From Numida meleagris (Eukaryota; Chordata; Aves; Galliformes; Numididae), in contig NC_034411.1 in assembly GCF_002078875.1 (NCBI RefSeq), positions 34,675,971-34,739,970 of the forward strand: 64,000 bases of DNA, read 5' to 3'. Made by a program: the position numbers and the translations under genes. Below are positions 36,481 through 49,561 of this stretch, in pieces (the first letter of the stretch is position 1; each line of letters begins with the position of its first letter). The notes beneath the pieces were generated by a model. The model saw only the letters and a program-made list of their open reading frames with translations, was not told the DNA's origin and did not search any database.

Positions 36481-36502
36481 GTGCTTCCTGCGGTTTGAGT
36501 CA
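35503..36502 (-). CDS. NET-family zinc-finger protein, C-terminal exon (ZNF703/ZNF503-like, 5' part missing)
   Basis: NET-family proteins (ZNF703, ZNF503; fly Elbow/NocA) are nuclear transcriptional repressors. From about 36378 to the TAA at 35505-35503 the frame reads GHVAPVSPYKPGHSVFPLPP, then a buttonhead-type box LCRDPYC, a single C2H2-like finger and the family C-terminus SPYALYGQRLTSASALGYQ. This matches ZNF703 more closely than ZNF503 as I recall them. Upstream, the frame stays open to a stop at 36519-36517 and a plausible acceptor TTTTTGTCAG ends at 36503, but the 36380-36502 translation (RRKHWQQPRGSWHG...) does not resemble the family. The N-terminal Sp motif and co-repressor-binding motif, and exon 1, were not found up to EFCAB2. 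It may be a real paralogue with a remote first exon, a truncated copy, or affected by assembly loss. The true 5' limit is uncertain; the conserved part is certain. Confidence 0.8.
35809..35889 (-). other. C2H2-like zinc finger of the NET-family exon
   Basis: The finger runs CNWVSASGPC then DKRFATSEELLTHLRTH: two cysteines eight residues apart and two histidines three apart. The wide Cys-Cys spacing is the atypical form characteristic of the NET family. All four ligands are present. Confidence 0.85.
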
Positions 36503-39500
36503 CTGACAAAAAGGCTTCACTGAAGCGTGAGAACTTTGGGGAGATGCACCAAGTTCTCCAGCTGGAGATGTTTTGCTGCTAAAAGCTCTGCAGTTCTTGT
36601 TATTTTGTGACGGCCAAAGTATGAGACTCACTCCAGCAAGAAGCTACCAAGAACACATTCTCTGGGTTAACACCTGGGGAGCACTGACGAGCAACGCTTT
36701 CTCCCTCTCATTGGGCTCCCCTGTGTAGAAAGAAGTTCATGAGGTTTCCTCTTACAGCCCTTGTGCTGTCACGGAAGGCACCTTAGCATCAGGTAGGCCA
36801 GCAGCTCAGAACAGCTGCCTGACTGGGCCCTGGGGGTGCCCAAGATTCTCCTTTCTGCCACAGTCTCCAGTACTCGTCCCACATGGGAGCCCTCCTTTGT
36901 TACATCTTTCCTAGCTCAGGCAGACTTACGCTTTCTAAGCTGAGCTTCAGTAAGGTGATTTAGCACCTGCGCGATTTAGCCTTGGATGCACGCATTGCTT
37001 GAGAGGTTCAGACGAAAGCCAGTTTCAAAGCACTGGGTGTGGACTCTGATCTCCAACTAGATACTGCAACCTCTAAAGATAACCTGTCTTTTAGCTAGTA
37101 TGCAGATTTCCAGTTTCTTCACCATACAGCCAAACGTTTGCTCTGTTGTGCTACCACTGCTGCTTTCATTGGACTTCTTCTGCATATATCACACTGTGTG
37201 GGTGCAACTGAATGTAACCTTGAAGTTCAGCTTCATCACTCAAGTCTGAGATTCTGGCACAAGCCCGGTTCTATCAATAAACAGCAGTTTATGAGAGCTG
37301 GAAACGTTGGTTGCATCAAAGAAATCCTTTGAGATACTCACATTTATAATAAATCTCAGGATTCAAAAGGTGACAGCAACTGTAACTTGAAGAGTCATCA
37401 CTGCCCGCCCAGAAAATTTGTTTCCAAGTTTGCTGCTAATAAGTCTCAGTATAGGTCTTACTTACAATTTTAAACAGCTTCCTTGGGGAGATTTGAAATG
37501 CATGACAGCTCCGATACTTGCTTAAAGCGGAATATTAATGACTTGGAGGCCACTGGGGGACAGAGGATATTGAAGGCATTTGTAGTAATAGTGACAAAGA
37601 ATTAATAGAAACAGCTAACTATTGAGGTCCACAAACAAAACCACCAGGCAGGACTTTTCAAGTTGAATATATTTCTTTTCTAAAAATCTTTCCAGTTCTT
37701 ATTCCCATTTCCTTGTCAAACTATAGGATCATGTCAGTGAAAAGCTCTGTTAAGAACATGTCGAGTCCTTTATCTTTTTGTAGAGCAGAAGCACATATCC
37801 ACAGCCTGTGTACTCTGCAGGATGTAAGGATTCATGCAGTACAGGAGGAAATCAGACATAGGGACTGCAGCTGTAATTCTGATGCTGTGCGTAATGCTCT
37901 TTTATATGCTCCTGGGATACGCCAGGCTTCTGGAGTGCGCTCTTCTACTTGCTCTTGACAACTTTTGAGTATGATACATTGGAGAATTAAGACTGGGCAT
38001 TTCCTCTGTATGATCTGGCTTCTGAGCTATTTTCTGTGGCATAACGTCTATGCCAGTCTCAAGATTTACCTTGTGTGTCAGCATAAAAAGTACTGACACT
38101 GGAAAGCATGTACGTCTCGTGCCCTGTTACCGTGTCTAGTTCTGGGAGGGGTGACACAGATAAGGGACACTCTAAATGGTCGTTATTACAACTTCCACTT
38201 CTTGCTGTTACCAACAGATCTGCATCACCACATTTTAAACACTTTTTCCTACTCTGAACACTACCAGAATGCTTTATTGTCTGCCTGACAGGGGCATGTC
38301 TCCCTGTTTGCTTAGCTTAGCCCTTTCGCCTCAGGGTTCTTGCACAGGTGTTTAGCCTGCACTTTCCTCAGTCCACTGGGAACTTCCTTGAATCTCTCCA
38401 TAATATAAAAGGAAGCCATTTGTGTTCAAATTTGGACCAAGATTCACAGTCTGTTGCAAATTAGGTGCCCTTAAATCTTGCCTTTGCTCAATACTCAAAA
38501 CAAATTTATTATTCACAGAAGACTGTCTTATTTGGATTTATTTGGAAAGGAATTTTTCTTCTATATTTCAAATATAAAGCATTTCATAGATTTTCTAGAA
38601 ACCTCTTTCATAGTTTCTGCCACACTGCACTGCCTACTTTCATAAATCTTTATGTTCTCAGTAGCAAATCAATGCCTACTTATTAATACAATATTGATAT
38701 GTGTTTCCTAAGTAATAAAGGATGCATGTACGTATACTCACAAAGCAGGGCTGCATGGAGAAGTTTACAGTCATTCTGTGCAGTGGGATGCATTGCAATG
38801 ACAAGTCTGCAGCCAACTGGTGTTAAGTTCATAAATTCAAATACTGAAATTTGACAGAATCCCATTTTGTGTTACTCAGACACAATCAGCATTCATTGCA
38901 ACTCCAAACTAAAGACATGTCTGAAAAATGAAAACAACAGTGAGTACCTGTGACTCTCAAAGTGCCAAGCCCTACCAATACCAATTTTTACACAAAACAA
39001 CAACAGAGCAGGAAAGTACTGGAGTAACAACAAGTGGAGTCACAATCAATAGGAGAAAGATGTAAGTCTTTTCTCATCTGGAAACTCTTGTTGCCTTTGC
39101 AGGCACTCTGAAAAGCTATCAGCTGCTTGCTGCGCTGGGCTTGGTGGAGTCACTTCTAGGATAATGCTGTAGCTGCATCCTGCATCTGTGGGCTGTGACC
39201 GAAGCCCCCAGTGAAGCTGGCTGCTGGCTGCCTCGGCCAGAGGAGCCATGCAGAGGGCACCCGTGGCAGCCTGAGCTGCTAGACTTGGCTGTAGCGCAGT
39301 GCCAGCAGTGCTTTCTCAAATGCCAAAGGCTGGCTGGACATTTCAGGAGGAAAAGGAGTCCTTTCAAACATTCTTCAAAGACTCTTCTGTCTCAGGAGCC
39401 AAGGAAAAATGTGTCTTCCAAAAGAATTATACTCAGTGATCTTCTTCGGATAGAGAGGAGAGAAGATGGCATTCATGGTATTAACAAATAATGTTATCAA

Positions 39501-42500
39501 CAGAAGGAATATATACCAGAATATGCCAAAGTTAGAAAACCGGCAAAGTAGTTGTTGGAGGGAAGCAAGTGCAAAGCTACTGTGTGTGCTTCGCCCTAGG
39601 AGCCAGGGACTCAGGCAAGTGGTACAGATGGTGTGGAAGAGGGGTAAGCAGAGATAACACAGTGAAGTGAACAGGCAGCCCTGAGAAACAAACACTGAAG
39701 TATTTATATCATCACATTCTTATGATAAATCCTTTCTTGCTGCAGGAATCATTTCTAGCAGAACAGACCAACAACATGGTCTGCTGGCATCACAGGCCCT
39801 AGCCTGTCATAGTACTGAATGAGTAAATGCCTTAAAAGAAACACTACATAGAAGGCAGCAGGCATTTCTTTTCTGCTGCTCAGCAAAGCTGTGGTGAATG
39901 TATCTGGGCTTGACCAACAGAGAATTGTATTAATGATAAGTAAAGACAAAGGTCTCGCCCCAGTATGTTCCTGAGATTTTTCTAACAGTAGGCACACCAG
40001 ATCTATGAGTAACTTTTTCATCTGAAACTCTTTTTCAACACTTATTCAAACATTTCATACATTTCCTTTACCACCATGTTTGGGATTAAAAGTGTACCTT
40101 ACAGCATGCAGATTTCAAAACATTTTAATGTTTCACTTTTCGCTTTGCTGTACCTCACTCCACGCTGATTTTACTCTTTATAAAGAAACCACAAAGGGAT
40201 GATGATGGACTGACTCATCTGCCTGCCATTTCTCCTTACCTCTTTGTTACATGCCTCTGGTTTCCTATTGCCTTGAAAGTCACAGGTTGGTCCCTGCATC
40301 ACTCTCTTCAGCTTGCTGGCAGCTGAAGAGGCAGAGTCATGGCTACAGCTGGCATCTCTGTGAATGCAGGTTAGTGGCCAAGATAGCCACCCTCTTTGCC
40401 CTTTCTTGTCCACTACAATGAATTTTCTTGCAGTTTTTCATGTTCTCCTGCTCTGACTACACAAATAACTCATTGGTAGAGTCCAGCAGGATTCATGACT
40501 AGACCCAAAGGACTGCAGTGTTTGTAACTGTCCCCCAGCAGATGTTCAGACTGGTGAGCACAACTCAGTGCTCAGTGCAGAAGACGAGTAAGGCACGCAT
40601 GCTCCTCAGAGGGATGCCATGAGGCTGGTGCTCCTAGCGAGCATGGTTTGCTTTGCAAATAGCGTCTTTCAGGTTTAAACAGATGAGCGGTTTTGTCACT
40701 GAGCACAGAAGTCAATGTGGCATAGATGAACTCCAAGCTCCCACAGTCTGTCTGCATACCCAGGCTTGGCTAAAGCAATGCTGCACTGTGTCAGGGCAGG
40801 CTTTAGGGGGTCTCAGGCTGCACCCCAGGCTGTGCTCTGTCCCTGGAAGTAGCACAAGCAAGGAGCAGCTGTGCTCAGCACCTTGCCCACTGCCTTCATG
40901 ACGTGGCTCTTTTCTGAGCAATCATTATTCTGTCAAATACCACGACAGAAGGAAAACAGTCCCAAACCTTGGCAGCTAATAACACAAACATGGTTTTTGA
41001 GGCTGGCTGGCAGCAACTGACAGGTAATTTTTCCTACATGCTGGAAAGCTTTGGCAGGGTGGAATGCATTTACCTGTGCTACCAAGTTTAACAAAATGGG
41101 TTCTCTCATTCTTTAGAGAGGGCTTGTCTACTCGTGAAAGTTCTATCAATTTAACATAATTGAAAGTTCAAACTGACTTGATAAAATCAGCACAACCTTC
41201 TTGGATGGTTATTTGGATTTAAAGCTGCCTTGTAGTCCTTCAGCCTGTGCCCATTTAGCTTGAACTTCTGTGTGAGCAGGTGCAGCAAGTTCAACTAGAG
41301 TGGGTCAGCTTTAAGCTGGTGGCAACATTCAGACGTAAAGCTGCATTAGCTTGACAAGGTCAATTTAATGTAGCAGGCATGACTGCAGTGTAGAAAGATG
41401 GATGCTTGGCAAAAAAACTGTGCTGGTGGAAGAGGAGGCAGATCCTCTTAGTCTCCCTCGTCCCCCATTGCTCCTCACTGACTCTCTCTGAGATTTATCT
41501 CACTTCTGACTCATCAGGATGTCTTTTATGCATAGAAAGTTCTTCAGAGTATTTACAATCTCCTAAATTTTAATTTGCTTATTTCACCTTGTCCATATTA
41601 AAGAAATGTTCACCCAAGCAATTACTCATATTGGCCATTTTAACCAATGTTAAGTCTCACTGGTGTCTTCATCGCACAATATCTGACCTGCACCGAGGCA
41701 ATTACATCAATTTACAACAAATAATTTTGTCCAAACCTCCTAGCACAGGTGGAATGAGAGTCTGGAAAGTGGTTGATGCTGCAGGAGTTCTTAAAGTCAC
41801 AGTGCCAGCAGATGACCAAGAAGTTTTGGATGGCAGTCAGGTATTCAGTATGAAATGCTGCACAGACAGCCGGGGCTACTCTCTTCTGAAAATATGGAGC
41901 AATATTCTAGAATGAACATTGCTAGGTGACGACGTGTCATAATTGTAAAGCTTACTTAGAAGCTTTACATGCCAATAAGCTCAGACAGTTATTTCCATAA
42001 TGAGATTACAAACTGAAACAGGCTTTTGGTTGAGAAGAGCTGGAATCTGTACCCTGGAGCTGTAAGATTCTGTGTCTGTGAGTGTGTATGGAAGGGCATC
42101 TTGCACTGCTGGGAACAGCTGGGGCTTCATTATTCACTAGCAGGATCAGAGCAGGGCTGGGGAGGCAGCTGGAAGACAGGATGCATTTTGGGTCCCAGAG
42201 GCTCAGGTGATTTTGTATTGATCTGTGTTCTTGTTGCCAGTGGGAGGTGGGTGTTTGCTGCATTGTTATTCACTTGTGAGCATATGACAATTGTATCTTT
42301 GCTAGGTTGTTTACATACAAATAAATGAACAAACTAGAACCAGTGAGTGGAATATGTCAAGAGAAACAGAGCATTTCTGGAGCATAATAGGCTTTTAATC
42401 TGAAAAAGGAAGAGTGTAACATTTCTGACTTTTTTTCTGGGAAAAGCTGTATTCAGCCTCAGGGTGGTTTTAAGAGTAGATATAAGGATCACTGGGAAGG

Positions 42501-45500
42501 AATATATGCAAGTCTGTTTTATTCAGAGAGCCTTCATCATATTTGGACTTCACGATGATGTAGTTATCAGGAAGAAAGCATTTTCATTGCTAAAAAGGAT
42601 GAAGAAAGTTCCAGAGGGCCTGGAAGGAGTACTGCCAAAATTTCTAACATTGAAACTGTCCTGCTGTGAAGCTGCATTCAGAAAGCCTGTATGGAGGAGA
42701 TGCAGCCTATCCTGTCAGACAGCCACACCATTCCCATTAGCAAAGGTTGGCCTGTCAGGAAGGTGGTTCTCAGAATTTTCTGGAAAGCAAATATCTTTTG
42801 TTGACAAATGCAGATGACTTACATTTTTTGTGTGCATGTCAGGTGTATCCTGTTGTTCACATCCTTTCACGTGCTTGACTGGAACAGATTTTCTTAGACT
42901 TCAAAAGGAAAGTTGCAACTTCTGAAGGAAGTATTTGAGGGAGCTGCTTAGATGTTAGTTAATGAGTTTGGGGGTCCATGTGAGTTAAAGAGGCTTTGTT
43001 GAATGAGTTTCTGAAAAAACAGGAAAAAAAATTCTACAGGTAGTTTAAATCAATCTGGAAAAGAATGGGCAGCCAGGCCCATATGGCGTCTTCAGAATTA
43101 CTAACTGCCATGCAAATAACAATGTACAAATAATTGCAATGGAATGAAGGCTACAAGCTTGCAGGCTCCTGATGGCATTCGGGAACCTGGTAGAAGGTGT
43201 GTGTGTTTCTTTGTGTGTCGCTGTGTTTACCATTTTCAGCGCTGAAATAAAAACATGTACTTCTAAGTTGAAGTGTTTACTATTAAGGGGTCCCTACCTG
43301 CCTAGACACCCGATTCTCTTTTGTTTATAGCATACTAAAGAAACAAAACTGGGGTTAATTAGGCACTACAGTTGTATTCAGATTCACTAAGGAGGTATTA
43401 AAACTTTAGGAAGTGAAACATGAAATCATTACAGATACATACAGTAGTTATTTTATACATCTCTTAATTTTAAGCATTACCAATAATGATTCTGTAAACC
43501 AGTCTTGAATAATGGTTCATTCACACTCCTTTGTGCAAATGGGCCAAAGAGATGTTTTTTTTTAATGGACCACATAATTGAAGTCAGCTAAGTACACTCA
43601 ACATCCTAGATATTCAAGACAGTTCTCTCTCAGACGTACTCTCTGAGCTTTAGCTACATGGAATAGTGATAAGAGCAATTCTTAAAACTCAAGAACCTTA
43701 CCACTCTTGTCTTCATAAATGAGGATCATTTGCACACATCACAATCACAAAGACTATTTTTTTTTACTGGAACAAAAGCCTAATCCTAAAATTCTTCTGA
43801 CTGCTATCATCAATCAGGTATGTAGCTGCTTTCTTTTAAACAGGACCTTCATTTTCTAATTCATAATAATTACCAAGAAGCTAGGGCCAAGACATGACAT
43901 TTGAATGCCACTTGTTTGTAGGTGCACTTTGACATCACATCTGTAGCTAGAAAGAGCATAAACTGCCCCTCTTCCTTCTCAGGCCCATTTTCTTTTTAGG
44001 GTCTTTAAAATGTCAATAAGAGGAATAAATATGAAGGATCTGTCCTAGGAAAGTCTGCTTACAAGGAAATAACTTTTTTTGACCCCTGGATTGGCAAGCA
44101 CAGACCTTGCCAAGAAAGTGGAACACGAAGCCCCAATTAATGAGTAATTGAAGGACTGTTCTGCAAAAGCAGAAACTGTTTCTAATCTATGAATGTAGCA
44201 GTGCATGGCGGCTCTACAGACTTTTGTAATTAGCAGGCATCCAAAGTATGCTGTTGACGCCACCAGAACTCCTGCAGAGCTTGGCATTTTCTCCAGGATG
44301 AGGAAGATGGCAGTCAAAGGTATGTTCATGCATATGAGTTTTTGACCCAAACTGAAGAAGGCACAGCTTGCTCCTTGGTCTTTCAGTACAGGAAATAACA
44401 ATGTCCTTTGAATGAACCAGTGTGAGGACAGATTGGATATGATGAGACAGCATTTTGGCGCTGCTGGTTTGCTAACTGCATGGGCTGGGTCTGGCACATC
44501 GCAGCAATCAGGACAGGCAAAGATAACTCAAAGGAACAAAAGTACTAAAAGCCAAGGTTTTCATGGCTGTGGGGAGAGAGAGAGATCTACACAATATCAT
44601 GAAATTTGGTAGGTTAACCATACTGCCCTATTTTGCCTCTGGTAGAGATTTTGTCTCCAGAAAACTGCTCTCCTTGATCAGCTGGGAGCGAAGACGGCCA
44701 TTTCTGAACAAAGTCATTTAATCCACCTATCTAAAAAATGTCATGCAAACAGAATCTTATCTGTTGTTTTGAAACAACTGTTGTAAGGCTTAAAGATTTC
44801 ATCAGCAGAACAGACATTTAGTGCACAACTTTTTACCTTATGGTCTATACCCAGCATAACAAAAGGAAAGCAAAGTTGATGGTCTCAGGTCGGTGCACAT
44901 AAGTGCTGGACAAACAGCAAGTTATTCCAATAAAGAAGGGAGAAGAATGTTCCTCTGTTGCCCTTTTTATTATCCTCATTATGAATTTTCATTGCTGAAA
45001 GGTAAGTTACAAAGTTAAATTTTAGCAGTGATGAATGCATTGTTTCTTCTCATGCTTCTTGATATACATTCATTAGCTGATTCATAGATCTGGTTCTCTG
45101 CCAGCTGTTCAAAAGGCCAGGCGAGCTGTGTGTGTGTCTGAGAACACCTGTCCTTTCCCCATCACTGTTCATCTGTCTTTTCTGATGATGTACCTCATAG
45201 ACCTCACTGATTACAGAAACGTGAATCATGTTTAGACAGCAGAAATCAGAATTTATCTTCCCACAAAGGGCAATACGACACATTAACTGTGATTATAAAG
45301 GCATGCTGTAGTCTTCCAGTGCTACTTGCTTTCAGATTGTTCTTACTATTTTTTAAGCTATTGTCAGAAGGGAGGAGGGCAGATTATTTCTTATTTCTTA
45401 CTTAAATGAGAACTGAGAGCAAGTTTGACTGTATGTTCTAAAATGAGGGCATTCGCAAATTCAGAACTGTGGCAACACCGTAAAAGAGATACTACAAATT

Positions 45501-46172
45501 ATTTGCCCCAAATAGTTTCTCGTAGATGTCAGTGAGAACGTATTTTGTTAAAAAAAAATCACTTGTACAATAAATGTCTGTGGACAGAGTAATACATATA
45601 TTTTTGCCCCTGAAGGGTTCTCCAGTTAACATTTTTCCCCCTCTTATCTGAATTTCCGTACAGATTCATTCCTTTTACTGACATTTCCATGGCTACTCAT
45701 CTCTAAAAGATGCTACCTTAGCCGAGGAAGCCACTGTTTCTCTGCATGTCTCAGTCTTTGAATGTAGGTGTCAGTTCTTCCCATTTTCCAGGGATCTTAT
45801 TCAGCAAGCCCTTGCCACTTAATTGGACTTTACTCCCCATCTTGATTTGTGTATGAAGAATTTGTTCTCTGAATTTAAATATTTTTCCTGAGCTCATCTC
45901 TTTGTAAGCTGTGATTGATATTAGCTCTCTTGGGAGTGAACTCTGCATGTAAAAGGAGTACAGGTTCAACACATCCATTGTAGATCTTTTTTTTCAAGCT
46001 TCTATGTTTGGACGTCTTGAGACAGAGACATTCTGTTATCATTTCCTCACTGTGACTGTATCACTGTAAAGCCTTTGCTTCTCTAGTGAGAACAATTCAC
46101 AGAGATCTCACCAGTGCAACTTTATGATACTTTGCCAGAAGGCACTGTATCCCTTCTTGTTTGGGAAGGCGC

Positions 46173-46195
46173 AAAAAAAAAAAAAAAAAAAAAAA
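46173..46195 (+). repeat. Poly-A tract (23 A)
   Basis: An uninterrupted A run directly followed by a two-copy tandem repeat. No SINE or processed gene body was recognised immediately before it. Confidence 0.8.
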
Positions 46196-46250
46196 GTTTC
46201 AGTTATTTATATGAGAAACAGCAATGTTTCAGTTATTTATATGAGAAAAT
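46196..46250. repeat. Two-copy tandem repeat, 30 bp period
   Basis: The unit GTTTCAGTTATTTATATGAG plus AAA occurs at 46196 and again at 46226 with identical sequence for about 23 bases before diverging. Its position next to the poly-A run suggests slippage-driven duplication. Confidence 0.8.
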
Positions 46251-48732
46251 CCAAATGACACATTTCCAGATGTCCCCTTTCTTCATGGCCTCCCAGTTCT
46301 ATCCAAATGGACCAGAAGATTTCTGTGAAAACACAAACATTGCCAGTACGAAATGAGGAGGAAGAACCTCTGTCTTCACTTGGTGTAAAACCAATGGTTA
46401 CATGCTATGAAAAGTTCCTTATATCTCTGTTTCCAACACATTTTTATAGATGCTTTCAGTATAAGTATTCAGTATGACATCAAAAACAAACCTATCTTGG
46501 TAAAGGAGCAACAGAGGAAACTCATAACTTGTAATAGAAATTGTAAGTTACTACAATTAAATAAAATGATAGAACTACAAAAAAGAGCATGTAACTGGTT
46601 TTTATCAACACCCTACCCTCCCTTGCATTTTATGTGTTCTTAAAATAGATAGCATTTGTTGTTAGAGCACACACTGTCATGAAACTACTCCCAATTTGAG
46701 CTTCATAGTGCTTCCGTAATAGAAAAGGAAGAAGAGAGTAGCAATGCATTGTGCCTCCAGATGAGGAAGCACCAGAGGAAACTCTCAATAAAAAAAACAA
46801 ACTACATTCAAACAACTAAACCTCAGAATCAAGACAGCCTCTGTAAACTGAATGAAAGCCATCTTGAGCAGCTACACCTTGCAATATGTCCTCTGACTCT
46901 GGTGAAGCAGGGGCAGCTTGCTCTCCTTCTCTCCTTTCCTCTCTCCCTATGCTTGAGGCGAAGGCCCTCTATTTTTAGTGTTCCGCTTCCCACTAGTCAT
47001 AAAACTTTGTCAGGTAGTTCTCTCCTGACAATCTCAACAGCTGACAGTAAAAAACTGCAGTTTAGTTTAACAAACTCTGAGAATCTGATGAAGCTCAAAG
47101 TACTAGAGATAGGTTCTCAGCTTTCAATCAAATTCGAGCTGAATTTTATGCAACTCTCAGTTTGGGGGGAGCAGTGAAGAATGACATTGCTTCTCAAGGC
47201 AATAACTTACCACAGTTTGAAAACTGGCTACTGATGGGTTTCTCAGTTTTGTCTCTGCAATATTGAGTGCAGCTTCACTGTGCAAACAGAAACTGTTGAT
47301 TTTTTCTTCAGTGTGTTACTATAAATTAAAATGAAGCTAAAATTCAGCCTGTGCTACTAGCTTCCACCTGAATTCTACCACATCCTTAGTATTCCATCTC
47401 TGTAAAACTTAAACTATTGCAATGCATTAAACTTGGACAACTTGCAAACGTCAAAGATCTCAGATAGCTTCAAATGCTGCAGGTCTATTCTAAGACCAAG
47501 TCTCTGGAAACCTGGAAACTCCACTCAAGTTATGTTAATCACAAGGCTGGTCTCCAGGGGGCGTCATGGCTACAAACCTTAACATGAAGCTTAGGGCTCG
47601 TTCTGCACGTACTGCTACCTTGTCAGGAAAGACATTGCTGTTGGCAGGAAATAAGACTTTCCTCTGCCTGAAAGAAAGTTATTTCATATTTTTTCCTTTC
47701 ATGCTATCATTTAGGGAGGTATTTGGAACAGAAGGGCCTGTTCTAAAATGGCTTCTGAAAGTAATAATTAGAGTTGAGGATAAAAGGAATTTTTTAATAT
47801 ATGAAGTCACAGAAAGAATACATGTGTGTTATGGCTGCAGTGTTTCTGGATAACAGCACAAAGAAGTAATTTTAAGCCTCCGTGCAGTGGCATCCCTACA
47901 TTTGACCTTTCATAGTCTGAATAATATGGGAAATTTCTGTCTCCTAACTCTTGCTCAGTCTTGCTTGCATTAATACAGACAAGAATTAACTACCCACTCC
48001 CATGGTTTTATGTTTCTGGTCATTTCAGTGGCACAACTTGCATGCTGGTTGTACATCTCTGCTAGATCTTCCACAGAAGAGACTTCTTTTACAGAGACTA
48101 AAAGGTTTTTACAGTGCCTTGTGAGCCAGTACACCACTATTTCTGAAGATCCTCTGCAGACTCCCTTTGACTTCAAAGGGAGTTCTGTCTGAATAAGGAC
48201 TTCAAGATTCAGGCCTCAGGATATAAATGCTGTGATCAATCTTTTGAGCATGATGAATAACATCTTCTTGGCTTCCAGAACTATATTAAGCCAAAAAATA
48301 GCCCCAGGATTCAAAATGGGTTAATCAGGAGAATCTGCTTTGTTTCAACCTACATCTTTATTTAGCTTTTAAATGAACCTAGTCCCCACACCTCACACTG
48401 ATGTGCCCTAAAACTCCTCCAACACTAAGACCAAACGTTTCAACAGTTATTTTTACAATCAAGCCTATCATGGCGTGAGGCACTATGAAACAGAGCTGTG
48501 CTCAATGGAAACAAACACACTTGCTATACACTGACCTGTTTAAAAGTTGTGACCTGAGTGTACAGTTTGAAACAGAAGGCCTGAAGGCTGAGAACTTTGT
48601 GATATGGCAGGGAGGTTTGTAGGCACCGATTTTGATCAGAATCATAGTAACAGACACTGCACAAACATCAGTTAGTGATACAAAAAGTTGACAGTTCAGG
48701 TAGATAAGACAGGTATTCCCTGTAATTACTCT

Positions 48733-48856
48733 GACTTTATAGATGGAAAGTTCAGCTAGGGAGAGATTATATGACTTACCCAATACCTCTTACAATGTCT
48801 AAAATGAAAACTGGCTGCCAAGCTGATGCCTTACCGTTGAGACTACACTTCCCACT
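48733..48856 (+). mobile_element. MIR-like ancient SINE fragment
   Basis: The stretch follows the order of a MIR/CORE-SINE: TTATAGATGGAAAGTTCAGC, GAGAGATTATATGACTTACC, then CTGATGCCTTACCGTTGAGA and CTACACTTCCC, comparable to the usual GATGAGGAAACTGAG, GGTTAAGTGACTTGCCC and GCTCTAACCACTAGACCACACT blocks. Identity is low, so it is an old copy and the call is tentative. Confidence 0.45.
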
Positions 48857-49261
48857 TTTACACAATGATAACAGTATATTACAGAACATAACAAATCATA
48901 GCTTCCCTTTTCCAGTCCCAGCCCTGGCTGGCCTCCAGCATCCCCAGCCATGCTTGCCCTAAAACCAAATGCCTCAGTCCTTCTCCTTACTATTGACAAG
49001 TTTTGCCAGTGCTGATTTCAAGGGCAACAAATCCTGTGATAAAAAATGACGTCCTGAGATGGGCAGCTGATACTGTCTTAATAATTGCTGTCAGACAAGC
49101 AACAAGGCATGGGCAATGTGAAGGAGAGCAAAAGGCAGCAGATTTCCCAATGGGTCAAGACTGGTCAGCATATCAGACCCTCTATTCCTCTCAGAAGGGA
49201 CTCACCCATGACAACAACCCATATTTAATTAGAAGAATCTGACAAATGGCTCCAGAGGTTA

Positions 49262-49520
49262 TAAGACTACATCACAATTCAGGCTGGAAGGGACCTCACA
49301 AGGTTCCTTGTCCATCCCCTGTTGAAAGCAGGGTCAGCACTGCGGTCAGACCAGGGTGCTCAGGCCTTTATCCTTTTGGTCAGGGCTTGGTACTTTTCAA
49401 TCTTAAAAACATCCACAGAGACGACATGGCCTCCCTGGGCAGCTTGTTCCACTGCCTGGCTGTCCTCAAGAGTAAAAAAACTTTCTTTTGTATCCTATCT
49501 ATCCCTTGCCCAGCTTCTCC
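49262..49520 (-). mobile_element. CR1 LINE fragment
   Basis: Contains CAGGCTGGAAGGGACCTCAC and, further on, GGCCTCCCTGGGCAGCTTGT followed by TCCACTGCCTGGCTGTCC, which are the reverse complement of the conserved CR1 3' region (GGACAGCCAGGCAGTGGAAC and so on). No terminal ATTCTATGATT repeat is preserved. The overlapping open frames of up to 140 codons on the plus strand have no independent support as genes. Confidence 0.8.
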
Positions 49521-49521
49521 A

Positions 49522-49561
49522 CATGGCTCTTATCTTCTCCCCATGGCTCTTATCTTCTCCC
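49522..49561. repeat. Two-copy tandem repeat, 20 bp period
   Basis: CATGGCTCTTATCTTCTCCC occurs twice back to back, immediately beyond the CR1 fragment. Confidence 0.85.

Larger units (their letters stand above)
36503..49249. other. Intergenic DNA between the zinc-finger exon and EFCAB2, mostly featureless
   Basis: AT-rich sequence with no recognised exon, RNA gene or long repeat apart from the items listed separately. Open frames up to 150 codons (44045-44497 minus, 46749-47177 plus) lack domains. If the zinc-finger acceptor at 36503 is used, some of this would be its intron, but no NET-family first exon (an SPLALLAQ-type Sp motif) was seen on the minus strand. Confidence 0.5.

Noticed and set aside
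44045..44497. 150-codon minus-strand frame in the intergenic region
   Set aside because: Checked as a possible first exon of the zinc-finger gene; it has no SPLALLAQ-type motif and no NET-family sequence.
46749..47177. 142-codon plus-strand frame
   Set aside because: No domain, average AT composition, no conserved-looking splice sites.
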